DNA from: an uncultured Muribaculaceae bacterium
GTDB taxonomy: Bacteria; Bacteroidota; Bacteroidia; Bacteroidales; Muribaculaceae
Assembly (NCBI GenBank): GCA_910586455.1
Contig: CAJUHX010000004.1
Coordinates: 13,369-77,368 of the forward strand
DNA length: 64,000 nucleotides
Direction: 5' to 3'
Positions 1 through 7,494 of this stretch are shown piece by piece. A program made the position numbers and the translations under genes. The notes beneath the pieces are model-generated. The model ran no database searches. It was not told the origin of the DNA and saw only the letters and a program-made list of their open reading frames with translations. Each line of letters opens with the position of its first letter. Positions within the stretch are counted from its first letter, which is position 1.

Positions 1-40
1 AAGGCCGGCATATATAACGTATAAACCATAACCGACGCCG

Positions 41-1201
41 ATGAGAATAACCGTCGCAACCGGCACACGCGCCGACTGGGGACTGCTGTCGCCCTTGGCC
101 CGGGCTCTCGACAAGCTGCCCGGATTCGACGTGAGCATACTTGCCACCAACATGCACCTGCTGCAGCAGTTCGGCAACACGCTGTCTGAAATCGAGGCCG
201 ACGGCTTTGATGTGGCCGCACGTGTGCCCATGCCGGGAGGCGACACTCCGGCCGACCGAGCCGTGGCCATGGGGGTATGTCTGGAGGGCTCGGCCCGCGA
301 ACTGGCCCGGCTGCAGCCCGACCTGCTGCTTATTCTGGGCGACCGCTACGAGATGCTGGCCATAGCCTCGGCGGCCACCATGCTGGGTATTCCGATTGCG
401 CACCTCCACGGCGGCGAACTCACCTACGGAGCCATCGACGACAATATACGCCACGCCATAAGCAAGCTCTCGGCTCTGCACTTCACTTCAACCGAGAAGG
501 CCCGCCAACGCCTCATAGCCATGGGCGAACAGCCCTCGAGGGTGATAAATACCGGTGCCATAGGAGTGTGGAATTTCTGCAATTTCACGCCTATGCCAAA
601 AACTGAACTCGAGGCATCGCTGGGGATAAGCCTCGACCGCCCCACTCTGCTGGCGACATTCCACCCCGCCACTCTCGACCCCGCCGACCCGACATTACGC
701 TGCCGCGCCATGCTCGAGGCCCTCGACAGCTTTGCCGACCGGCAGCTGATTATCACCTACCCAAACAATGACCCGCGCTCACAAGGCATCATCAACGAAA
801 TCGAGGCATATACCGCAGCAAATCCACAGCGGGTACTGACGGTACGCTCGCTTGGTCTGCGCCGCTACCAGTCGATTCTGCCATACGTCGGGGCTGTGAT
901 AGGCAACAGCAGCAGCGGCATACTCGAAGTGCCGTCGGCCGGCATTCCTACAGTAAACATAGGCTTGCGCCAGGACGGACGCGACCGCGCTCCCTCGGTA
1001 ATCGACTGCGGCGACAGCGCCGACGACATCCGCCGTGCAATAGCCCGCGCGCTCAGCCCTGAATTCCGCGCCATCGCGGCAAAGGCCTGCAACCCATACT
1101 ACCGCCCCGACACGCTCGCGCTTATGGTCGAAGCCATAAAGTCCTGCGACCCCGAGGCCCTGAAAACTAAAAAATTCCACCATATATGCACCGACCGTTG
1201 A
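41..1201 (+). CDS. neuC: UDP/GDP-N-acetylhexosamine 2-epimerase, hydrolysing (NeuC/LegG family)
   Basis: The 386-residue protein starts with MRITVATGTRADWGLLSPLA, the N-terminal signature of hydrolysing sugar-nucleotide 2-epimerases, and matches the usual family length. Later conserved segments are the LHGGELTYGAIDD block near residue 126 and the GNSSSGILEVPSAGIPTVNIG block near residue 288, which in the family binds the nucleotide. These enzymes release ManNAc (or a 2,4-diacetamido-mannose analogue) from the nucleotide sugar, the first committed step to sialic or legionaminic acid. Its 3' end overlaps the next gene by 16 bases, so the three genes at 41-2930 form one operon. The neighbouring CBS-type nucleotidyltransferase suggests the substrate may be GDP-linked, as for LegG of Campylobacter. 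Only 40 bases precede the start; they may hold the end of an upstream biosynthetic gene, but too little is present to name it. Confidence 0.9.
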   Translation: MRITVATGTRADWGLLSPLARALDKLPGFDVSILATNMHLLQQFGNTLSEIEADGFDVAARVPMPGGDTPADRAVAMGVCLEGSARELARLQPDLLLILGDRYEMLAIASAATMLGIPIAHLHGGELTYGAIDDNIRHAISKLSALHFTSTEKARQRLIAMGEQPSRVINTGAIGVWNFCNFTPMPKTELEASLGISLDRPTLLATFHPATLDPADPTLRCRAMLEALDSFADRQLIITYPNNDPRSQGIINEIEAYTAANPQRVLTVRSLGLRRYQSILPYVGAVIGNSSSGILEVPSAGIPTVNIGLRQDGRDRAPSVIDCGDSADDIRRAIARALSPEFRAIAAKACNPYYRPDTLALMVEAIKSCDPEALKTKKFHHICTDR

Positions 1202-1878
1202 TAATAATACCGGCCCGCGGAGGCAGCAAGGGGATTCCCCGCAAGAACATACGCCTGCTCGACGGCAAGCCTCTGATTGCCTACAGCATCGAAGTGGCCA
1301 AAGCGGTGGCCGCCGACACCGCCGACATAATACTCAGCACCGACGACGCCGAGATTGCACGGGTCGGACGCGAATGGGGCATAGAGGTACCGTACTCCCG
1401 TCCGGCCAAACTCGCCGACGACACCACCGGCACCCGCGAGGTGCTGCTGCACGCCATGGACTGGGCCGACAGCCGTGGCATGACTTACGACTGTGTGCTG
1501 CTGCTGCAGCCTACATCGCCCCTGCGGACTGTGGCCGATGTGGAGGCTGCCTTGAAACTGTACCGACCCGACATCGACATGGTGGTGAGTGTGATGCCAA
1601 CGGCGGCTAATCCATACTACGACTGCTTCGAAACCGATACCGACGGCTTTCTGGGAATATGCAAAGGCCCCGGTACCTATACCCGCCGCCAGGACGCCCC
1701 CGAGGCCTGGCAATACAACGGAGCGGTATATGTAATCAATCCGGCCTCACTGCGACAGATGCCCATGGGATGCTTTGCGCGGCGTGTGCCCTCGGTAATG
1801 CCTCGCGAAAACAGCATTGACCTCGACACCCCGCTCGACTGGACCATAGCCGAAGCTATAATCAACGCACGAAAATGA
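1186..1878 (+). CDS. neuA: CMP-nonulosonate cytidylyltransferase (NeuA/LegF family)
   Basis: The 230-residue protein begins MHRPLIIIPARGGSKGIPRK; the RGGSKGIPRKN motif at residues 11-21 is the CTP-binding signature of acylneuraminate cytidylyltransferases. The LLLQPTSPLR segment near residue 105 and the C-terminal DLDTPLDW segment are also typical. It should activate sialic, legionaminic or a related nine-carbon acid as the CMP-sugar for surface glycan assembly. The start lies inside the end of the epimerase gene, and the stop overlaps the next start by 4 bases (ATGA), indicating translational coupling. At 230 residues it is a single-domain enzyme without the extra esterase domain of some NeuA proteins. 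Sequence alone does not settle which acid is used. Confidence 0.9.
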   Translation: MHRPLIIIPARGGSKGIPRKNIRLLDGKPLIAYSIEVAKAVAADTADIILSTDDAEIARVGREWGIEVPYSRPAKLADDTTGTREVLLHAMDWADSRGMTYDCVLLLQPTSPLRTVADVEAALKLYRPDIDMVVSVMPTAANPYYDCFETDTDGFLGICKGPGTYTRRQDAPEAWQYNGAVYVINPASLRQMPMGCFARRVPSVMPRENSIDLDTPLDWTIAEAIINARK

Positions 1879-2930
1879 ATACCGAAAAGTACCTCATACC
1901 GGGCAGGGCAATGATGCTCGAGGCCCTGGCACGCCTGAACGACCTCTCGGGAGGCGCCATGACTCTGTTTGTCGTCGACAGCAACGGCTGCGTGCGGGGC
2001 TCGCTCACCGACGGCGACGTGCGCCGGGCCCTTCTGGCCGGCATGCCGCTGGAATGTACCGTCGACCGGGCCGCTCGACACGATTTCCGCTTTCTGCGAG
2101 CCGGCAAACCGGATGTGGAGTTGATTCGCGACTGCCGAAGGCGCGGCCTGCGGCTGCTGCCCGAGCTCAATGCCGACGGCACCCTCAGGCGGATAATCAA
2201 TCTCGACCACACCTCGAACCTGCTGCCAATGGGCGCAATACTCATGGCCGGCGGTCGCGGCGAGCGCCTGCGCCCACTTACACTGGCCACGCCCAAGCCG
2301 CTGCTGCAAATCGAGGGCAAAGCCATCATCGACTATAATATCGAGGCCCTTGCAGCTGTGGGAATCGACAACATTACAGTGACCACACGCTATCTGGCCG
2401 AGCAACTCGACGACCACTTTGCGGCGCCGGTAGCCGGTGTGAATGTGCGCACGGTTCGCGAAGACCGTCCGCTCGGCACCATCGGAGCAGTAAGCCTCAT
2501 CGACCTGCCGCCTGCCGGCTGTACTCTGGTGATGAACTCCGACCTCCTTACCACAATATCATTCGAAGACATGTACATACACCACCGCAAATCGGAAGCG
2601 GCAGTCACAATCGCCACAGTGCCCTACCAGGTGTCGGTGCCGTTTGCTATACTGACCACCGAAGGCGACCGTGTGACAGGTCTGGAGGAGAAACCGTCGT
2701 ACGCCTACTTCGCCAACGCCGGCATATATATTTTCAACAACCGTATTCTGCGCAGCGTGGACTCCGACCGCCCCACCGACGCTCCCGACCTGATTGCGCG
2801 CGCAATAGCCGGTGGCGAGAAAGTAAGCTACTTTCCCATCAACGGCACCTGGCTCGACGTGGGCACCCCGGCTGACTTCGCCCAGGCCTCGGAGCTGATG
2901 CGCCACCATATTAATTTCAGCCGACGCTGA
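1875..2930 (+). CDS. CBS-domain sugar-1-phosphate nucleotidyltransferase (PtmE-like)
   Basis: The 351-residue protein has two parts. Residues 1-115 look like a pair of CBS domains ([20 protein letters not shown] is the recognisable core). From about residue 120 comes a nucleotidyltransferase fold starting [16 protein letters not shown], followed by TPKPLLQI and a [12 protein letters not shown] C-terminal motif. This architecture is that of PtmE of Campylobacter, a glucosamine-1-phosphate guanylyltransferase that makes the GDP-sugar precursor of legionaminic acid. Its place directly after NeuC-like and NeuA-like genes, with a 4-base overlap, supports the same pathway here. Nucleotide and sugar specificity are inferred; a mannose-1-phosphate guanylyltransferase-like role for another surface sugar is the alternative. 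Confidence 0.8.
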   Translation: MNTEKYLIPGRAMMLEALARLNDLSGGAMTLFVVDSNGCVRGSLTDGDVRRALLAGMPLECTVDRAARHDFRFLRAGKPDVELIRDCRRRGLRLLPELNADGTLRRIINLDHTSNLLPMGAILMAGGRGERLRPLTLATPKPLLQIEGKAIIDYNIEALAAVGIDNITVTTRYLAEQLDDHFAAPVAGVNVRTVREDRPLGTIGAVSLIDLPPAGCTLVMNSDLLTTISFEDMYIHHRKSEAAVTIATVPYQVSVPFAILTTEGDRVTGLEEKPSYAYFANAGIYIFNNRILRSVDSDRPTDAPDLIARAIAGGEKVSYFPINGTWLDVGTPADFAQASELMRHHINFSRR

Positions 2931-3018
2931 AAAAAAACACATTTTTATTGTTATATCAACGGGCAGCGGTCACAGCGCCACCCCGTCATACCACTACAAC
3001 ACTAACAGACTACATACA

Positions 3019-4239
3019 ATGGCAGACTCAAACTTCATAGATTATGTAAAGATACTTTGCCGCTCGGGTAAGGGCGGCGCCGGCTCGCGCCACTTCCACC
3101 GGGCCAAATATGTGCCCAAGGGCGGCCCCGACGGCGGCGACGGCGGTCGCGGCGGCCACATCATACTGCGCGGCAACGCCAACATGTGGACCCTGCTGCC
3201 ACTGAAGTACCGACGCCACATATTCGCAGGCAATGGCCAGAGCGGGGGCGCCGGACGCAGTTTCGGCAAGGATGGCGACGACGTGATAATCGAAGTGCCC
3301 TGCGGCACTGTGGTGTTCGATGCCGAAACCGGCGAATTTCTCTGCGAAGTGACATCCGACGGCGAGGAAGTGAAGCTGCTCAAAGGCGGCAGGGGCGGTC
3401 TGGGCAACTGGCACTTCAAAAGCGCCACCAACCGCACTCCGCGCTATGCCCAGCCCGGCGAGCCGGCCATAGAGCGCTCGGTAATTCTGGAGCTGAAGAT
3501 GCTTGCCGACGTGGGTCTGGTAGGCTTCCCCAACGCCGGCAAATCCACTCTGCTGTCGGCAGTATCGGCTGCGCGGCCCAAAATCGCCGACTATCCCTTC
3601 ACCACCATGGAGCCGCAGCTTGGCATTGTAAGCTACCGCGACAACCGCTCCTTTGTAATGGCCGACATTCCCGGTATAATCGAAGGTGCCTCGGAAGGCA
3701 AAGGTCTTGGTCTGCGATTCCTCCGTCATATCGAGCGTAACGCCGTACTGCTGTTTCTGGTGCCCGCCGATGCCGACGATATCGTTGAGCAATATAACAT
3801 ACTGCTCAACGAACTGCAGCAGTTCAACCCGCAGCTGGCCGACAAACACCGCATTCTGGCAATCAGCAAAAGCGATATGCTCGACCAAGAACTGATGGAC
3901 GAGATAGCCCAAACGCTGCCCGATGACGTGCCCTACGTGTTCATATCGTCAGTAACAGGCCAAGGCATCACCGAACTCAAAGACACCCTCTGGCGCGCCA
4001 TAACCGACGACTCCAACCGTCTGGCGACACCCGACATCGTACACCGGCCGCTCGACGGCCATCACCGCGTACGCGAGGAAGACGAATTCATTTTCAAATA
4101 CGAGCCAACCGAGGAAGAACTGGCTGAGGAAGCCGAAGACTTGCGCCAGATTTCGCCGGATAGCTGGGGCGAGGACTATGATGACGACGACTTCTATCCC
4201 TGGGACGAAGACGTCGAGGAAGAAGACAACAAGCAATAA
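3019..4239 (+). CDS. obgE: GTPase Obg/CgtA, ribosome assembly
   Basis: The 406-residue protein has the full Obg layout. Residues 1-160 form the glycine-rich Obg fold ([20 protein letters not shown] followed by DGGDGGRGG). The GTPase domain carries the P-loop GFPNAGKST at residues 169-177, the G3 motif [13 protein letters not shown] and the G4-like ISKSD. The C-terminal tail is very acidic (runs of D and E up to the end), typical of Bacteroidota Obg. It acts in late 50S subunit assembly and stress control. It begins 88 bases after the nucleotidyltransferase gene, and prmC follows 18 bases downstream, with recX overlapping that. No consensus -7 box was found directly in front, so its promoter is unresolved. 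Confidence 0.97.
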   Translation: MADSNFIDYVKILCRSGKGGAGSRHFHRAKYVPKGGPDGGDGGRGGHIILRGNANMWTLLPLKYRRHIFAGNGQSGGAGRSFGKDGDDVIIEVPCGTVVFDAETGEFLCEVTSDGEEVKLLKGGRGGLGNWHFKSATNRTPRYAQPGEPAIERSVILELKMLADVGLVGFPNAGKSTLLSAVSAARPKIADYPFTTMEPQLGIVSYRDNRSFVMADIPGIIEGASEGKGLGLRFLRHIERNAVLLFLVPADADDIVEQYNILLNELQQFNPQLADKHRILAISKSDMLDQELMDEIAQTLPDDVPYVFISSVTGQGITELKDTLWRAITDDSNRLATPDIVHRPLDGHHRVREEDEFIFKYEPTEEELAEEAEDLRQISPDSWGEDYDDDDFYPWDEDVEEEDNKQ

Positions 4240-4257
4240 TACCTCACCAGACAAGCC

Positions 4258-5127
4258 ATGACCGTATCGGAACTCAACAGACATATAATAGCCACGCTTA
4301 CGCCCGTACTGGGCCCGGGCGAGGCCAGGTCTGCCGCCCGCATTATATGGGACGACGTGCTGCACTATACTCCGGCACAGACTGTGATTCGCGGTGACCA
4401 CCGACTCGAACCTTTCACACAGGAGAACATCGACGAACTGCTGCGAAGGGTATGCGCAGGCGAGCCGCTCCAATACGCCATAGGCACCGCACGCTTTATG
4501 GGCATGGACCTGAAAGTGACACCCGACACCCTGATTCCGCGCCCGGAAACGGCCGGGCTGGTCGACCTTATCACCGACCGCTTCGGACAGCGAGCCGACC
4601 TGCGGGTGCTCGACGTTGGTACCGGCAGCGGCTGCATAGCCCTGGCCCTCAGCAGGGCGCTTAAGTTTGCCGACATCGACGCCATGGACATATCGCAACC
4701 GGCTCTGGATGTGGCCCGCGAGAACGCTGAAACCCTCGGCTGCAATATCAATTTCATACGGGCCGACGCCCTGCAGCTCCCCAGCGGTGGTCTGAGTGAA
4801 GTGAGGACATCCCCTCAGAGTTACGACATAATAGTAAGCAACCCGCCATATGTACTCGACTCCGAGGCCACCGAAATGGATGCCCGCGTACTCGACCACG
4901 AGCCCAAGACGGCCCTTTTCGTGCCCGACAGCGACCCGTTGAAATTCTACCGGCCCATAAGCGAATACGCTCGCAAGGCACTGCGCCCCGGCGGCATGCT
5001 ATTCTTTGAAATCAATCCCAAGGAGGCGGCGGCAATGTCGAAGCTGCTCTGCAGCCTCGGCTTCGTCAATGTAGAGATACTCAACGACTATCTTGGCCGC
5101 AAACGTTTTGCCACCGCCGCAGTATGA
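4258..5127 (+). CDS. prmC: Release factor glutamine methyltransferase
   Basis: The 289-residue protein methylates the GGQ glutamine of peptide chain release factors using S-adenosylmethionine. Visible signatures are IPRPET at residues 93-98, the SAM-binding VLDVGTGSGCIALA near residue 117, and the catalytic NPPY at residues 195-198. The N-terminal helical domain that holds the release factor covers roughly residues 1-75. Length and motif order match the family. Its stop overlaps the start of recX by four bases, so the two are probably translationally coupled. Confidence 0.95.
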   Translation: MTVSELNRHIIATLTPVLGPGEARSAARIIWDDVLHYTPAQTVIRGDHRLEPFTQENIDELLRRVCAGEPLQYAIGTARFMGMDLKVTPDTLIPRPETAGLVDLITDRFGQRADLRVLDVGTGSGCIALALSRALKFADIDAMDISQPALDVARENAETLGCNINFIRADALQLPSGGLSEVRTSPQSYDIIVSNPPYVLDSEATEMDARVLDHEPKTALFVPDSDPLKFYRPISEYARKALRPGGMLFFEINPKEAAAMSKLLCSLGFVNVEILNDYLGRKRFATAAV

Positions 5128-5582
5128 TACAGCGAAAGCCACTCACACCCGAGCGTGCACTGGTGCGCGCCGAAGAACTCTGCGTACGCGCCGAACGCTC
5201 CTCGGGCGAGATAATGAAAAAACTCAGGCAGTGGGGCCTTACAGCCACTGATGCCGAAAAAATAACAACCTCGCTGATACAGCGCCGTTTTATCGACGAC
5301 CGCCGTTTCTGCGAGGCTTTCGTGCGCGACAAAGTGAACTTTGCGCGCTGGGGGCGCCGCAAAATTGCTATGGCCCTGTATGAGAAAGGCGTGGACCGCG
5401 ACATCAGCGCCGAAGTCCTCGCCTCGATTGACCCGGAACGCTACGAAGAAAACCTGCGCCACATAATGGATGTAAAGCGCCGCTCCATAGTCGGGCCCGA
5501 CACTTTCGAGGGCCGCACCAAACTGTTCCGTTTCGCCGCCTCGCGCGGTTTTGAACCCGAACTTATCAAGAAATTTATCTGA
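5124..5582 (+). CDS. recX: RecX regulatory protein
   Basis: The 152-residue, helix-rich, basic protein matches RecX by its repeated three-helix modules: an N-terminal A..RAEELCVRAERSSGEI segment, then LIQRRFIDDRRFCEAFVRDK, then a third module near KLFRFAASRGFEPELIKKFI. RecX binds RecA filaments and limits their extension. It is placed after prmC with an ATGA overlap. Its last 8 bases overlap the 3' end of the opposite-strand secreted-protein gene, so the two transcripts converge with no intergenic terminator visible. Confidence 0.88.
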   Translation: MIQRKPLTPERALVRAEELCVRAERSSGEIMKKLRQWGLTATDAEKITTSLIQRRFIDDRRFCEAFVRDKVNFARWGRRKIAMALYEKGVDRDISAEVLASIDPERYEENLRHIMDVKRRSIVGPDTFEGRTKLFRFAASRGFEPELIKKFI

Positions 5583-7332
5583 TTACCACTTTTTCAACCT
5601 TGCTGCCCAGGCGGCGTACGAATATGCCGTTTGCAGGCTCGGCCACACGTACACCCTGAAGGTTGTAGTACTCCACAGGAGCGTTTTCAGAACCGTCGAC
5701 GGCTACGTCCGATACTGCGGTCTGCATGCCTGCGGGCAGTTTTACCTTGGCTGCAAGTATACCCCAGTTAGCAGGCGCGGCGCTGTCCTCACTTCCTAAC
5801 ATCCCGAATGTCCTGTTGCCACGGGCCGTAAGATAGCATACACCGTTGGCGGCGTCGTAGGCAGAGGTCTGTAATAAAGGAGCACCACCCTTGGTTATAA
5901 GGTTGAACTCGCCATCGAGATCTGCCACCAATGTGGCAGCATCGTAACGGCGCATGAACACACCCACGTTGGCATTCATTACATAACCGAGTACATATAT
6001 GTTGTCCGGCTTCTCCGGATTGGCTATCACGCTCATATAACCGGTAAGGCCGGTTTTGGCGAACGCACCGCCCTGACAGAACTCATCGTCGCGGCTGTTG
6101 CGGGCGGCAAGCCAGTCGCCGGTAGCGGCATCGAGCTTCACTACAAAGCCTTCGCGCAACGTGCCCTGGGTGGATGTAATGAATTTAGTGTCATCGTCGG
6201 GGTCGGAGAATTTAAGGTTGTACTGGCCTACGAACCACAGCGCGCCCCCTACATATTCAAGGCCGCAGTTCTGCAGCGCGTTTCGGCCTGCGACCTGCTC
6301 GCCGGGGAAACATTTGGCCCACTGCACCTGCAGGTCGGTATCGGCGCAAAGCACAAGCGGACTCATTATCGACGAGGGTTTCAGCACCTTGCCAGCGGCC
6401 TTGAGTTCACTGCCGTCGCCGATGATATAGCCCTGGGCGAACAGTTTGCCGCCGGCATATTTCAGTTTGCTGCAATAAGCTACTGTGGCAGTACCCTCGA
6501 GGGTAAGCGAGTTACGGTAGTAGCCCTGCTTGTTGAGGCCCAGCAAAAGGAAGTCGCCGCATGCGGTCTGAGAGTCGCCGGTCCAATTGGCGGTATTTAC
6601 GGGCACAAAAGTTTCAGAGCCGCCCTCGGCCTTTGCCACAGTGAGCGGATTACGGTAGTTCAGTGCCACGTAGATATTGTCATCGGCATCCACAGCCACC
6701 TCACCTACGTTGAAAGTATCGGCCCAGAAGTCGGAATAGGCTCCTCCGGCAGCGCCAGCCCCGGGTTCGGTACTGAAATCCATCATACGCACCCATTCGA
6801 TCCGGCCGGCGGAGCTTACCTTGGTAACCATCATACGGTAGTAGCGGCGGTCGCAGGTCCACTCAACCGTGGTTTCAGTGCCGTTGGCATCGAAAAGGCT
6901 GATATTGCGGTCAAGCATTCCGTCGGTGTGGCGTACTTTGGTAACTACCACACAGCCGCCGTCTGAAGTCAGCGCTGTTCCGCCGGCATTATTGGCGAAG
7001 TCACCGCTATTGCTGTACACTACCCAGAGTTTCTCGCCGTCGGCGTTTGTTTTCAGCAAGGTAAAATTATTATTCTGCGAGTTACCGGCATCGTAAAGGG
7101 CGCCGGTATAGATGGGCGAGCCGTCGAAAGATACTTCCGGAGCAGCAGCTGTGCTGCCATTGGTCCCGAACCAGTAGACGTCGCCGTCGGAATTCACGCT
7201 TACAGATGTAGACTGGTCGCCGGCAGTTGTAGAGCCATCGATAAGCTTACCCCATTCAACAACAGGACTACTCTGGGCAAAAGCACACATAGTCAGCGAC
7301 ATGGCAAAAAAGCCGAGTAATTGTTTCTTCAT
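5575..7332 (-). CDS. Secreted protein with T9SS-type C-terminal sorting tail
   Basis: The 585-residue protein starts with a clear signal peptide (MKKQLLGFFAMSLTMCAFAQ) and ends with the short sorting tail common in Muribaculaceae and Prevotella (EYYNLQGVRVAEPANGIFVR, then basic residues). The middle has repeated short strands with patterns such as DADDNIYVALNYRN and VIANPEKPDNIYVLGYV, suggesting a beta-propeller of SBBP type. No enzyme motif was recognised. T9SS cargo is normally cleaved and attached to the cell surface or released. The gene is divergent from the TonB receptor operon, with two promoters in the shared upstream region, but co-function is only a guess. Function unknown. Confidence 0.82.
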   Translation of the reverse strand: MKKQLLGFFAMSLTMCAFAQSSPVVEWGKLIDGSTTAGDQSTSVSVNSDGDVYWFGTNGSTAAAPEVSFDGSPIYTGALYDAGNSQNNNFTLLKTNADGEKLWVVYSNSGDFANNAGGTALTSDGGCVVVTKVRHTDGMLDRNISLFDANGTETTVEWTCDRRYYRMMVTKVSSAGRIEWVRMMDFSTEPGAGAAGGAYSDFWADTFNVGEVAVDADDNIYVALNYRNPLTVAKAEGGSETFVPVNTANWTGDSQTACGDFLLLGLNKQGYYRNSLTLEGTATVAYCSKLKYAGGKLFAQGYIIGDGSELKAAGKVLKPSSIMSPLVLCADTDLQVQWAKCFPGEQVAGRNALQNCGLEYVGGALWFVGQYNLKFSDPDDDTKFITSTQGTLREGFVVKLDAATGDWLAARNSRDDEFCQGGAFAKTGLTGYMSVIANPEKPDNIYVLGYVMNANVGVFMRRYDAATLVADLDGEFNLITKGGAPLLQTSAYDAANGVCYLTARGNRTFGMLGSEDSAAPANWGILAAKVKLPAGMQTAVSDVAVDGSENAPVEYYNLQGVRVAEPANGIFVRRLGSKVEKVVIR

Positions 7333-7361
7333 AATTTACTTTGTTTTGATTTTTCGCACTG

Positions 7362-7369
7362 CAAAATTA
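7362..7369 (-). promoter_or_regulatory. Bacteroidota -7 box for the secreted-protein gene at 5575-7332
   Basis: On the minus strand the sequence is TAATTTTG, a full match to the TAnnTTTG box of the Bacteroidota primary sigma factor. It lies about 30 bases upstream of the start codon at 7332. Confidence 0.65.
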
Positions 7370-7474
7370 CAACCCGCCATAGAAACACGAAATACCCTTT
7401 TTTGATGATTTTGCCAATCGCGCCCGGAACAAAATTACCCGATTGAGAGTATTTCACACTTTTTTCAATGATTG

Positions 7475-7482
7475 TAACTTTG
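7475..7482 (+). promoter_or_regulatory. Bacteroidota -7 box for the TonB receptor operon
   Basis: TAACTTTG matches TAnnTTTG exactly. It lies between an in-frame ATG at 7468 and the ATG at 7495, so transcription must start just before 7495. This favours 7495 as the true start and leaves an unusually short leader of only a few bases. Confidence 0.65.
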
Positions 7483-7494
7483 CAATGTAAAATC

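Noticed and set aside
1..40. Possible 3' end of an upstream gene before neuC
   Set aside because: Stops occur in all three plus frames within 40 bases, so any ending could be chosen; there is not enough sequence to support a call.
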